Notes under the pieces: generated by a model | Database searches by the model: none | What the model was told of the DNA's origin: nothing | The model's input: only the letters and a program-made list of their open reading frames with translations | Part shown: positions 24,203 through 33,475 of the stretch, piece by piece | Layout of the letters: each line of letters begins with the position of its first letter | Position numbering within the stretch: the stretch's first letter is position 1 | Assembly (NCBI RefSeq): GCF_025466085.1 | Contig: NZ_JANLOD010000049.1 | Location: forward strand, 248,001-312,000 | Length of the DNA: 64,000 bases | From: Pseudomonas sp. 14P_8.1_Bac3 | GTDB lineage: Bacteria > Pseudomonadota > Gammaproteobacteria > Pseudomonadales > Pseudomonadaceae | Direction: 5' to 3' | Program-made: the position numbers and the translations under genes

Positions 24203-25765
24203 ATGGCCTCTGAATACGAAATGTCGGTTAACGACTACATTGCAATCATCAAGCACCATGCCCTGCTGATCATCCTGAGTTTCGTGGCGATCCTCGGCGT
24301 GTGTGTGGCGGTCGCACTTTCTCTCCCGCCTACTTACGAATCGTCCGGTACGATCCTGATCGAGTCGCAGCAGATCTCGCCTGAGCTGGTCGCGGCGAAC
24401 AACAACACCTTTGCCGATGAGCGCATCGAAGTCATTCGCCAGCGTGTGATGACCCGCGAGAACCTGATCGCGATCATCGACAAATACAACCTGTTCAATT
24501 CGCAAGGCCGGCAGTTGAGCGTTTCCGAAAAGGTCGAGGAGATGCGCAATGCGATTGCGGTCACCTTGGTCAGCGCCGCGGTCAAGGGTCGCGGGGAAGT
24601 CACGATTGCATTCAATCTGTCTTTTGAGCACCGGCAGCCAGAGATTGCCAACAAAGTGGCGAATGAGCTGGTAACGCTGTTCCTGAATGAGAACATCAGG
24701 CAGCGGACCGAGCGCGCTACTGAAAACACCGAGTTCGTCAAGCAGGAGGCGGACAAGCTCGAGGTGGCCCTGAATGCCCAGGACAATCTCGTGGCGGACT
24801 ACAAGCAGAAGCACAGCGACGCGTTGCCCGAGCATCAAGAGCTGCGCATGAACATGTTGTCGCGCGCCGAAACCGAACTCAAAGAAGTCGAGCGTGACTA
24901 CAAGGCTGCGCGTGAGGACTTGCGCTTCAACCAGTTGGAGCTGACTTCTGCCAATGCCGGTATAGCGACCAAGCCGGGTGCGGCGGCGACCAATGATCAA
25001 CCGCAGGACCTGGCCAGTCTCAAGGCGGAGTATGCCCGTCTGCTGACGCTGTACACCGAGGCCCACCCCGATGTGCGTGCGGTGAAACGCAAGATTGCGG
25101 CACTTGAGGCAACCAACGCATCGGCGGGAAGTGCGGCCGCTCCGGTCAACATGGATGTGGCGAAGGCTCAGGCGCAGATCGCCGCGACCAACGGCCGTAT
25201 CCAGTCGCTGGCCGATCAGAAGCAGCAGATACTGAAGAAAATATCCGAATACGAAGCGCAGATCATCGAAACGCCACAAGTCGAGCGTGGCCTGATCACG
25301 CTGATGCGCGACCATGAGAACGCGAAAAAGAAATACGAGGAAATGCGCGCGAAGGAGATGAGTGCGAGAATTTCCGAAAGCCTGGAGCAGGAAAACAAGG
25401 CCGAGCGTTTTGTACTCCTCGAATCACCGCTGATGCCTGAGAAGCCAGTACGGCCGAATCGCAAGAAAGTGGTGGCCATGGGCTTCGTGCTTGCTCCGGT
25501 GGGCGCCGGCGCATTGGTCATGCTCCTGGAGATGTTGAGCCCACGCGTACGCGGTGCCGAAGCGCTGGCTAGTGTGCTGGGTAAACGTGTACTGGTGTCG
25601 ATTCCGTACATTCACACCAGGGCGGAAATGGCGCGCCGCAAGCAGTGGCGAACGCGGTTGATCATCGGTGCGGTCGTGGTGATCACGATATTCCTGGTGC
25701 TCCTGCACTTCCTCTACATGCCCCTGGATCTTCTTTTGTTTAAGGCTCTGGGCCGGTTTGCCTAA
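24203..25765 (+). CDS. Chain-length determinant / polysaccharide co-polymerase (Wzz/GumC-like)
   Basis: A 520-residue inner-membrane protein with a first span near residues 20-42, a large periplasmic region rich in coiled coil (about 150-400, with repeated EAD/QEADKLEVAL heptads), a GNVR-like block before the second span (about 425-445) and a further span near 475-500. It sets polymer length and links polymerisation to export. It lacks a kinase domain; the kinase is the next gene. A GTG three codons upstream (24194) is possible. Confidence 0.88.
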   Translation: MASEYEMSVNDYIAIIKHHALLIILSFVAILGVCVAVALSLPPTYESSGTILIESQQISPELVAANNNTFADERIEVIRQRVMTRENLIAIIDKYNLFNSQGRQLSVSEKVEEMRNAIAVTLVSAAVKGRGEVTIAFNLSFEHRQPEIANKVANELVTLFLNENIRQRTERATENTEFVKQEADKLEVALNAQDNLVADYKQKHSDALPEHQELRMNMLSRAETELKEVERDYKAAREDLRFNQLELTSANAGIATKPGAAATNDQPQDLASLKAEYARLLTLYTEAHPDVRAVKRKIAALEATNASAGSAAAPVNMDVAKAQAQIAATNGRIQSLADQKQQILKKISEYEAQIIETPQVERGLITLMRDHENAKKKYEEMRAKEMSARISESLEQENKAERFVLLESPLMPEKPVRPNRKKVVAMGFVLAPVGAGALVMLLEMLSPRVRGAEALASVLGKRVLVSIPYIHTRAEMARRKQWRTRLIIGAVVVITIFLVLLHFLYMPLDLLLFKALGRFA

Positions 25766-25777
25766 GGAAATATAGCG

Positions 25778-26566
25778 ATGGACATTATCAAGCCCGATGG
25801 CGATAAGGCCGAGCAGCCGATTTCGTCGAAGGCCATGACACCGACCGGGCAGTCGCCTGGTCTGAACGCGTTGAGTTATGTACAGACCAAGGTGGTGCCG
25901 TTGCGGCCCGATCACCTTGAGCGCAACCGTATTGTGGCCTACAACAAGAATTCGAACATGGGCGGGGCGTTCGATCTGCTGCGTACGCAGATTCTGAAAG
26001 CGATGGAAGAAAATGGCTGGCGCACGCTTGCCATCACCTCGCCGACGCCGGAGGCCGGCAAGACAGTGCTGGCCATCAACCTGGCAATGAGCATCGCGCA
26101 TCACACCACCAAGACCGCGTTGCTGGTGGACTTCGACTTGCGTCGGCCGACAGTGGGCAAATGCCTGGGCCTGCCGATGGAGAAGTCACTCAATGAGCTG
26201 TTGAACGAAGAAGCGGAACTGCAGGATGTGTTGGTGAACCCGACCTTGCCGCGCTTCGTGGTGTTGCCGACACGCGAGCCGATTCCACTCTCCACCGAGG
26301 TGTTGTCATCGCCCGAGGTCAGTCATTTGATTTCTGACCTGCGCGAGCGCTACAGCTCGCGCATCGTGATTTTCGACCTGCCGCCGATCCTGAGTTCGGA
26401 TGATGTGCTGACCGTCCTGCCAAAATTCGACTGCGTGTTGCTGGTGGTCGCCAACGGCAAGAACAGCAAGAAAGAGATCGAGGAGAGCCTGCATCATCTC
26501 GGCACGGCGAATCTGATCGGCACGGTGCTGAACAAGGCCGAGCCACAAAACCGCTCGTACTACTAG
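25778..26566 (+). CDS. Tyrosine kinase of the CpsD/CapB type (BY-kinase)
   Basis: A 262-residue P-loop ATPase. Motifs are Walker A SPTPEAGKT (about 87-95), Walker A' LLVDFDLRRP (about 115-124) and Walker B IVIFDLPPI. The C-terminus ends in two tyrosines (NRSYY), a minimal autophosphorylation tail. It pairs with the co-polymerase upstream as a split Wzc, the arrangement typical of Gram-positives and exosortase-type EPS loci. Phosphorylation would control polymer length or export. Confidence 0.88.
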   Translation: MDIIKPDGDKAEQPISSKAMTPTGQSPGLNALSYVQTKVVPLRPDHLERNRIVAYNKNSNMGGAFDLLRTQILKAMEENGWRTLAITSPTPEAGKTVLAINLAMSIAHHTTKTALLVDFDLRRPTVGKCLGLPMEKSLNELLNEEAELQDVLVNPTLPRFVVLPTREPIPLSTEVLSSPEVSHLISDLRERYSSRIVIFDLPPILSSDDVLTVLPKFDCVLLVVANGKNSKKEIEESLHHLGTANLIGTVLNKAEPQNRSYY

Positions 26567-26610
26567 AGCGTCTTGCCCCGGCCCTGGGCGTTATACGCCC
26601 GCGCCGGCGG

Positions 26611-27588
26611 TCAGTGCCAGGGGTGCTTCTGCTCCCACGTCCAGGCGTGCGTCACAATCTGTTCCAGTGAGGCAAATTGCGGTTGCCAGCCGAGTACCGC
26701 ATTGGCCCTTTTCGGGTCGGCGACCAAGCGTGGCGGATCGCCCGCGCGGCGCGGCGCGTCATTGACGGCAATCTCCTGGCCCGTCACCCGACGCGCCGTG
26801 TCTATCACCTGCTGTACGGAAAACCCTTGGCCATTACCGAGGTTGAACGCCGTGCTGACACCCCCCTCCAGCAGATACTCCACCGCCAGCGCGTGCGCCG
26901 CGACCAGATCGGCAACGTGCACGTAGTCGCGGACACACGTGCCGTCAGGCGTGTCGTAATCACGGCCATAGACCGTGATGGCGTCGCGTCGGCCGGAGGC
27001 CGCCTGCAGGATCAGCGGCAACAGGTGAGTTTCTGGTTCATGACGCTCGCCCAGCTGGCCTTCCGGATCTGCACCGGCCGCGTTGAAGTAGCGCAGGCAA
27101 ACCGATTTAAGCCCGTAGGCGCGATCGAAATCCTCAAGCATCTGCTCCACCATCCACTTGCTGCGACCATAAGGGTTGATCGCAGCTTTGGGGTGGTCTT
27201 CGTCGATCGGCACGTACTGCGGGTCACCGTAGACGGCGGCGGTCGAGGAAAAAATGAAGTGCCTGACGTCGGCGCGAACCATGGCCTGCAGCAGCGTCAG
27301 CGTGGCCGCCAGGTTGTTCTGATAATACTTGGCCGGCTCGTTGACGGATTCGCCGACCTGTATGAACGAGGCGAAATGGAACACCGCATCGAAATGCCGT
27401 TCGGCGAACAAGGTGTCCAGGGCTTGCGCGTCGGCGATATCCAGCTCGACCAGTTTTCCACCCGTCAACGCGCTGCGATAGCCCGTGGAAAAGTTGTCGG
27501 CGATCACCAGGTCGTGACCGTCACGCAACAATTGTTTAACCATGTGCGAGCCGATGTAGCCGGCGCCACCTACCACCAGAAAATTCAT
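26611..27588 (-). CDS. galE: UDP-glucose 4-epimerase
   Basis: A 325-residue extended SDR. NAD binding is by GGAGYIGSH (about 7-15); the catalytic set is in SSTAAVYG and Y-G-R-S-K, and a FNLGNGQGFSV block follows. It interconverts UDP-glucose and UDP-galactose, supplying galactose for the polymer. AGGAGG precedes the ATG at 27588. It ends 44 bases from the convergent kinase gene. A short GGGCG/CGCCC hairpin (26586-26600) lies between them. Confidence 0.92.
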   Translation of the reverse strand: MNFLVVGGAGYIGSHMVKQLLRDGHDLVIADNFSTGYRSALTGGKLVELDIADAQALDTLFAERHFDAVFHFASFIQVGESVNEPAKYYQNNLAATLTLLQAMVRADVRHFIFSSTAAVYGDPQYVPIDEDHPKAAINPYGRSKWMVEQMLEDFDRAYGLKSVCLRYFNAAGADPEGQLGERHEPETHLLPLILQAASGRRDAITVYGRDYDTPDGTCVRDYVHVADLVAAHALAVEYLLEGGVSTAFNLGNGQGFSVQQVIDTARRVTGQEIAVNDAPRRAGDPPRLVADPKRANAVLGWQPQFASLEQIVTHAWTWEQKHPWH

Positions 27589-27632
27589 CCCGTCCTCCTG
27601 GAAACCCTGTCGTTCATGCGCGGATTGTACCG

Positions 27633-30248
27633 TCAGCGCGTCGCATTTTTTCGCAAAAACAGCCATTGGGATGCTTCCAGGCTGTCGAGCTTGATTGTGT
27701 AGCGGCCATCGGCGTAGGTAGCGGGCAGCTTCTTCATTTGCGCCAGCGTGCCTTGGGCGAACAGCGTCAATCCCGGTGGAGCCTGAATCGTTAGCGTGCC
27801 TTCGAGCGGCTCGACATTGAACGGTGTTTTTTCGTCGTCTTTGGGGATCGCGCGGCTGCCCAGCGAAATCATCAGGTCCTGCGATTGACCCAGCGGCTTG
27901 TCGTTCAGGCTTTGCACCGCCACGCTCGCATTGGCCGTCGTTACGTTTATCTGGAGACTGCCCAAGCTGATCGACTGGCCGCCGATCCAGCCGGTGGCGA
28001 CCTGAGTGCGCGGCGTATTGATGGTGTAAATGCCCTGTTTCCAGTTGCGCTTCAATTCACCGGTGTCGGTGGTGGACTCGCTGGCATTGGCGTCCAGCAG
28101 CGACTGGTTCGGGTCATGAAAGACTTGAGCATCACTGGCAATGGCGCCGGTTTGCAGCCAGGGCAGCTCCGGCGTCTGTGGCATGGCGATCTGCAACTTG
28201 CCTTTCTCCACCGCAGTGCGCAGCAAAGCCGAGTTGGCCGCTGTGATGGGTTGGTTGAACAGGGTGTCTGGCGTCGGTGCGAAGACATACGTCGTGCTGG
28301 CTTCACGCACGTCGCCGCGGCGATAGAGCAGGGCGGCGGCGGGCAGGGTGGCCAGCAGCGCAGGATCGTTATAGGCGTGCCAGTTGCCCGCCGTGACCCA
28401 GCCGCCGGACAGCGGTTCCTGGCTGTAGGCGTACTGCATCAAGGCGTCCCAGCCCTGGTGGCTGGCGGTGCCGGCGATATACAGCGGCAGTGAGTGACGG
28501 TCGGGCGTCGGAAACGGTTCGTTGTTCCACTCGGTGACGGTCAGCGGCTTGCCCGTGACCTGGCCGGCGGCAATCCAGTCGACGATGCCGGCGCTGGTGA
28601 GCGGGTTTTTCTCCAGTTGCCCAGGGCCGCCGTAGCTGTGCGTGTCGATCACGTCACCGGACGTCAGGGCCGGCAACGAGGCAAGGCCATCGAAGCCCCA
28701 GCTGCTGGTCGTGGCGATGGGCACTTTCACGCCCAAATCGCGCAGGCTTTGAATCATGTCCACGTTGAAGCGGCGCTCCAGATCATTGAGGAACAATTTG
28801 GAAGGGCCATATTCCCAGGCGCGCCAGGTTTTGTTCGCCGACAGGTTGTGCTGGTTGGCAAACGCTTCGGCTTCCGCCATGTAAAGCTTGCTGTGCTTTG
28901 GAACGTTCTTGTCTGGCAGCAGGGCGTTGCCGAAGTGATTGGTGATGTCGTTTTCGTTGGTGATCAGTACGGCGGCGATGGCCGGGTCGTCCTTGTAGGC
29001 GAGGCCTGTGTAAGGATTGACGTGGCTCAGATAGGCGGCCGCAAAGCGTTTCATCGCCTGCTGGATGGTGATGTTGACGTAGGCATAGCCCTTGAGATCG
29101 GCAGTACCCGCGCTGTTTTTCGGCATCTCGTCGAAGCCGAAGATATTGTCTTTTGCCGTAAAGGCGCGCTCGACATGCATATCGAGCCACACATAAATGC
29201 CTTCGTCCTTCAGTGCCTTGATCCACAAGTCGATTTTTTTCAGCGATTCCGCGTTGGGCTGCTGGGTGTCATGAGGGAGGGCGGGATCACCGAAGATGTT
29301 CGGGCTGACCCACGGTGAATCGTGGTGATGCAGGCGCACCAGATTGAAACCCAGTGCCGACAGGCGTTTGGCCTGCAACTTGATGTCGTCGTCCGGTGTG
29401 CGGAACAACGAATAGGCCGACATGTTGGTGCCCCAGAAGCGCGCGGGGGTGTTGTCGGCGAACAGCAGTCGTTCGCCCGACGCCTTAACGAAACCGCGCT
29501 TGCCAGCCGGTTTTTCGTCCGCGTTGAGGAAGGACAGATCGACCGGCGAGGTTTTCACGTCGAGCTTGTCATTCGGCCAGCTCTTCGGATCGCTCAGACC
29601 GAAACGTTCGTTGATGGTGGGGCCGAGTTCCACATCGCCGGAGAGGCTCAAGGTTGCCTTGATAGTCTGCTGGCCGGGCTTGATCGTGTCCTTATAGAAG
29701 AAGGCACGTATTTCGGACTTATCGCCCGGCTCGAAGTAAACCCTTTCCAGCGCCGGCTCGAAACGCATCTCGATGCGCCGACCCTGTGCATTGCCCCAGG
29801 CCCAGCCTTTGTTGTCGGGAAGCAGGACCGGCTCGCCCATGTCGCCCGGGAAAAGGGCTGGGTCGAAGTTGAAGACGACACCGCCGCCCATCACCCCCGA
29901 CTTCGCGCTGTGTGCATCCAGGGCGAACTCCCAGGTCAGCTGCTGCTCGCCGTCCTTGTGGATTTTTGCAGCTAGGTCGAAGTCCAGCGCTTTGTTCTGT
30001 CCGGCGAGGGCATAGCTGTAGGGGGCGTTTATCTTCAGTTCGGTAGGGAAATAGGTCCAGCCCCAGTTGCTCTCGAAGAAAACGAATGAGGCAGCAACGA
30101 CGGGGCTGCCGCCACGCGCCACCACTGGCAGGCCGCTTTGATCGTCGATCCTGGCGACCCAGTCAGACGCCGAAGCGCCAAGCGGCCACACGACGAAAGA
30201 CAAAATGACCGGGAGCAGCAAACGGGTGCGGCGAAAAAAATTGACCAT
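27633..30248 (-). CDS. Secreted glycoside hydrolase of the EPS locus (cellulase-like TIM barrel)
   Basis: An 871-residue protein with a signal peptide (about 1-27, ending GASA). The N-terminal beta domain covers about 30-270. A TIM barrel follows, with GFNLVRLHHHDSPW (about 315), LITNEND (likely acid/base Glu) and LTVTEWNNEPF (likely nucleophile Glu), and then a C-terminal beta domain. It resembles clan A hydrolases; the exact family is uncertain. Hydrolases in EPS loci trim or release the polymer in the periplasm, as PslG does. The start at 30248 lies five bases after the Wzy-like gene, so the two are co-transcribed with galE. Confidence 0.82.
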   Translation of the reverse strand: MVNFFRRTRLLLPVILSFVVWPLGASASDWVARIDDQSGLPVVARGGSPVVAASFVFFESNWGWTYFPTELKINAPYSYALAGQNKALDFDLAAKIHKDGEQQLTWEFALDAHSAKSGVMGGGVVFNFDPALFPGDMGEPVLLPDNKGWAWGNAQGRRIEMRFEPALERVYFEPGDKSEIRAFFYKDTIKPGQQTIKATLSLSGDVELGPTINERFGLSDPKSWPNDKLDVKTSPVDLSFLNADEKPAGKRGFVKASGERLLFADNTPARFWGTNMSAYSLFRTPDDDIKLQAKRLSALGFNLVRLHHHDSPWVSPNIFGDPALPHDTQQPNAESLKKIDLWIKALKDEGIYVWLDMHVERAFTAKDNIFGFDEMPKNSAGTADLKGYAYVNITIQQAMKRFAAAYLSHVNPYTGLAYKDDPAIAAVLITNENDITNHFGNALLPDKNVPKHSKLYMAEAEAFANQHNLSANKTWRAWEYGPSKLFLNDLERRFNVDMIQSLRDLGVKVPIATTSSWGFDGLASLPALTSGDVIDTHSYGGPGQLEKNPLTSAGIVDWIAAGQVTGKPLTVTEWNNEPFPTPDRHSLPLYIAGTASHQGWDALMQYAYSQEPLSGGWVTAGNWHAYNDPALLATLPAAALLYRRGDVREASTTYVFAPTPDTLFNQPITAANSALLRTAVEKGKLQIAMPQTPELPWLQTGAIASDAQVFHDPNQSLLDANASESTTDTGELKRNWKQGIYTINTPRTQVATGWIGGQSISLGSLQINVTTANASVAVQSLNDKPLGQSQDLMISLGSRAIPKDDEKTPFNVEPLEGTLTIQAPPGLTLFAQGTLAQMKKLPATYADGRYTIKLDSLEASQWLFLRKNATR

Positions 30249-30253
30249 TAGGG

Positions 30254-31777
30254 TTACCGAAGTTGGAGGTGGGCGCTCGCAGCGACTGCCGTGGAGGTGT
30301 GCTTGAGGCGGCGCGTCATCTGGATATAGGCAACGCCCAGTCCGGCGACCGACCAATACACCACGGGGATGATCGTGATGCTGCTGACCGTGACGATGGT
30401 CACCAATATTCCGACGAGTGTCGCCAACAGCGCGCGCCCGAGTCGTCGTGTCTCATCGTCTTTGGGGAACGAGCGCATCGCCTTGCGGATGCCGAGCAGC
30501 ACCGTGGCAAAAAAAGCCACGAAAAGCGTCAGCCCGACCAGGCCGAAAGACAGTGCCACGCCGATGTAGGTGTTGACGATATCGATGATGCCTTCACCCT
30601 GAATCATGGATTGCATTTCGGGCGTGTTGCGGTAATCGAAAGAGCCGAACAGCGGGTTGCGCTGGATGACGATAATGGCGTTGTCGAACAGGCGCTGACG
30701 GTAAGTGATGTTGTCCACGTCTACGCTGCCGATGAACGGCAGCAGGTCCAGCACTTTTTGCCCGCCCGGCACGATGGCCAGCAGCGGAAGCGCGAGCACG
30801 CCGGCGAGCGCCAGTAGCATGAGGCGTTTGAACGCCTGGCGGCCGGTGGCAATGTACATCATGAGCATGGCGGCTGCGCCGATCCAGGGGCCGCGCGACA
30901 GCGGCGCAAACAGACCGCCGGCGAGCAACAGGGCACCCAGGCGTCGTTGCATTTTGCTGCGGACACTCTCTTGCAGGAACAGGTAGAAACCGATCGCGGT
31001 GCTGATGACGAGCCCCAGCGCGATGGCCTGCCCGGTGGTGACGCTTGCGCGGAGCAAGCCGCCACGGTTCAGGTAGCTGGACATTTCCCAGTGCATGCCC
31101 ATGGCGCCGATCAGCGCGCTGTAGAGCAGCCAGCTACGGGCAAATTCGAACATGCCGATCAGGGACATCACCATCGCTGCGAGGACAAAGCCCAGCAGGG
31201 CATCCTTGAAGTCGCTGAGGTTTTTCAGCGCCCGGCTGGCGACGTAGTACGGCAGGAAAACGTCGGTGAACAGGTAGAACGTCTGGCGCAACATATCGGT
31301 GACCGTGGTTTCGCGCAGTAAAAGCACGCTCGTCAGGATCAGATTGGCGGCGATCAGTTTGTCCGGCCAGGTCCGCCCGAACACCAGCGTGTCTGATTGC
31401 CTGCGCAGCGAGAAAAAAGCTGGAAGCAAGACGCACAAGGACAGCAGGCGAACATAGTTAAGGTCGATGAAGTAATTGATCACGCCAAAACCGGGGACCT
31501 GTGCCGAGGCGGGCGGGATCAGAAACAGCAGAAAGAAAAACAGCGTCGCAGGATTGCGCTCGCGCTTTCTCGCGATGGTCAATACCACGACTAAAACGGC
31601 CGCGTACACCCAGAAGCTTTGCGAGATAAACGCCAGAATGGTCAGCGCGAACCACAGATTGCGCCGACGAGTAAAGTCGTTTCGGGGGATCAGGTCTACC
31701 GCGGGGCGGCGTGCCATGAAAAAAACTACACCGGCAAGAACCAGGATGACGACTAACGCGCGAAAGTGCTCAGGCAT
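30254..31777 (-). CDS. O-antigen ligase/Wzy-like polymerase
   Basis: A 507-residue integral membrane protein with ten or more spans and a large periplasmic loop (about 340-400, VDNITYRQRLFDNAIIVIQRNPLFG), typical of the O-antigen ligase/Wzy family. In this setting it most likely polymerises repeat units delivered by the flippase. It is transcribed away from flippase 1, with 98 bases between their starts. Confidence 0.85.
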   Translation of the reverse strand: MPEHFRALVVILVLAGVVFFMARRPAVDLIPRNDFTRRRNLWFALTILAFISQSFWVYAAVLVVVLTIARKRERNPATLFFFLLFLIPPASAQVPGFGVINYFIDLNYVRLLSLCVLLPAFFSLRRQSDTLVFGRTWPDKLIAANLILTSVLLLRETTVTDMLRQTFYLFTDVFLPYYVASRALKNLSDFKDALLGFVLAAMVMSLIGMFEFARSWLLYSALIGAMGMHWEMSSYLNRGGLLRASVTTGQAIALGLVISTAIGFYLFLQESVRSKMQRRLGALLLAGGLFAPLSRGPWIGAAAMLMMYIATGRQAFKRLMLLALAGVLALPLLAIVPGGQKVLDLLPFIGSVDVDNITYRQRLFDNAIIVIQRNPLFGSFDYRNTPEMQSMIQGEGIIDIVNTYIGVALSFGLVGLTLFVAFFATVLLGIRKAMRSFPKDDETRRLGRALLATLVGILVTIVTVSSITIIPVVYWSVAGLGVAYIQMTRRLKHTSTAVAASAHLQLR

Positions 31778-31875
31778 GGATTGTCAGGCTTATTGATGAG
31801 TGAACGACAGATGCTAGTGGAATGGCCAAATGCGACTATAGTACCTTTCGTGCCATTGAGTCCGGGATTGTTGTT

Positions 31876-33252
31876 ATGCCACCAGCTGATTTATCGCCAC
31901 CGTTGAGCCTGCGCAGGCGAGCGATATCTGCCGGAGCATGGAATCTGGGGGCGCTGGTGACGTCTCAGGTCTTTCGTCTGGGCGGCAACCTGATCATGGC
32001 TCGCCTGCTGATGCCGGACATGTTCGGCATCATGGTCATCGCCACCACCGTTTCGGTGGTGCTGCACTTGCTGTCTGATGTCGGCTTGCGCCAGAACATT
32101 ATCCAGAGTCCGCGCGGCGACGATCCGGCGTTTCTCAATACCGTATGGACCGTGCAAATCATTCGCGGTTTGATCCTGTTTGCCTCGACACTGCTGATCG
32201 CCGGTTTCGCCTGGTTCGCGCAAGTCATCAATTTGTGGTCGGCCAATTCCACCTATGCCGCGCCGGAGTTGCCATTGGTGCTGGCCGTGACCGGTTTTTC
32301 CGCGATCATCTATGGTTTTCAGTCGACCAAAGTCGACGTGGCTGTTCGCGACTTCCAGCAGAAAAAAGTCGTGCTCGCCGAGTTTGCCTCGCAGCTGGCC
32401 GGTTTGCTGATGATGTTGGTCATCGGCTATTTCAGCCGCTCTATCTGGTCGCTGGTGGGCGCCGGGCTGATCTCTGCCCTGGTCATGACGCTGCTCGGTC
32501 ATTTCTGGTTTTCCGGACCGCCCAACCGTTTGCATTGGGATCGTCCAGCGCTTCAGGAGCTGGTTGTCTTCGGTCGCTGGATGCTGCTGTCTTCGGCGGT
32601 CGGCGTATTGGCCATGAACGGTGATCGCATCTGGTTCGGCGGCAGCATGTCGGCCAGCGAACTGGGGGTCTATTCGATTGCCGTGCTGATTCTCGGCGCC
32701 CTGCAACAGGGCATGCAACGGCTGGTGGGGGCCGTGGCCCTGCCGGCGTTTGGCGAGGCCGCGCGCACCAATGACACCGCCCGTCTACAGGCGTTGTATT
32801 ACCGTTTCAAAATGGCATTCGACCTGGCCTCGCTGTTTCTCTGCGGCTTGTTCTGGACCGGCAGTCCGCTGCTGATTCACCTCTTGTACGATGAGCGCTA
32901 CGCCGGTGCGGGCCACATGCTGTCAATTCTTTCACTGTCTTTTTTTACTTATCGCTTCGTAGTATCGCATCAGGCGTGGCTGGCGTTGGGACTCACCAAA
33001 TACCAGGCCATGGATAACATCATTCGTGTCGTCTCGTTATGGGCGCTATTGCCTCTGCTGCTGGCGCTGGGTGGCGTGAACTATGCGATCTGGGGCGTCG
33101 CCCTGCATGCATTGCCGACGCTGGTGCTGGTGGTGTATGTCAATTGCAAAGTGGGTCTGTTCGATATCAAGCGTGAACTTGTCGTATTGCCGATGGTGCT
33201 GGTTGGGGCTTTGTGCGGTGAATTGATGGTGGGGCTGGTTAACGGGTTTTAA
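31876..33252 (+). CDS. Wzx-type flippase (MOP/MviN-like), copy 1
   Basis: A 458-residue polysaccharide transporter with about 12 to 14 membrane spans. It starts RRRAISAGAWNLGALVTSQV and carries the family LLMPDMFGIMVIATTV block. It moves lipid-linked repeat units across the inner membrane. It is nearly identical along its whole length, including about 90 upstream bases, to the gene at 36228. The ATG at 31876 follows CCGGGATTGTTGTT; an upstream start at 31822 is in a part that is not conserved in frame in the second copy. Confidence 0.88.
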   Translation: MPPADLSPPLSLRRRAISAGAWNLGALVTSQVFRLGGNLIMARLLMPDMFGIMVIATTVSVVLHLLSDVGLRQNIIQSPRGDDPAFLNTVWTVQIIRGLILFASTLLIAGFAWFAQVINLWSANSTYAAPELPLVLAVTGFSAIIYGFQSTKVDVAVRDFQQKKVVLAEFASQLAGLLMMLVIGYFSRSIWSLVGAGLISALVMTLLGHFWFSGPPNRLHWDRPALQELVVFGRWMLLSSAVGVLAMNGDRIWFGGSMSASELGVYSIAVLILGALQQGMQRLVGAVALPAFGEAARTNDTARLQALYYRFKMAFDLASLFLCGLFWTGSPLLIHLLYDERYAGAGHMLSILSLSFFTYRFVVSHQAWLALGLTKYQAMDNIIRVVSLWALLPLLLALGGVNYAIWGVALHALPTLVLVVYVNCKVGLFDIKRELVVLPMVLVGALCGELMVGLVNGF

Positions 33253-33277
33253 CTTGTGTATCGGGGAGCTTTGAATC

Positions 33278-33475
33278 ATGAATGAACTTGATTTGAATAC
33301 TTCTGTGATCGACCGCAGAGGCTTCCTCCAGGCGGTTGCCCTGGTGAGTCTGGGAGGACTCATCTTTGGATTTTCAGAGGCCGTCGCCCGGCCTTCTGTC
33401 GTTAAAAAATCCGAGTACGTCGTCATTAACGGATGGGTGCTGCCTGCCCAACACTTTCGGCAAGAGCAAGCATGA
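33278..33475 (+). CDS. Small Tat-signal protein coupled to the GMC oxidoreductase
   Basis: A 65-residue protein with a twin-arginine motif DRRGFLQ (residues 12-18), a hydrophobic stretch (AVALVSLGGLIFGF) and an Ala-x-Ala-like end (EAVA), leaving only about 25 mature residues. A GGGGAG site precedes the ATG and its stop overlaps the next start by four bases (ATGA). In gluconate and fructose dehydrogenases a small Tat-bearing subunit carries the flavoprotein out of the cytoplasm. This looks like a shortened version of that arrangement. Confidence 0.7.
   Translation: MNELDLNTSVIDRRGFLQAVALVSLGGLIFGFSEAVARPSVVKKSEYVVINGWVLPAQHFRQEQA

Noticed and set aside
24083..25315. Minus-strand open frame of about 410 codons opposite the co-polymerase gene
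   Set aside because: Antisense to a clear Wzz/GumC-like gene; composition is unlike a real protein.
26586..26600. GGGCG-TTATA-CGCCC hairpin between the kinase and galE as an intrinsic terminator
   Set aside because: The stem is only five pairs and no T-run follows; too weak to call.
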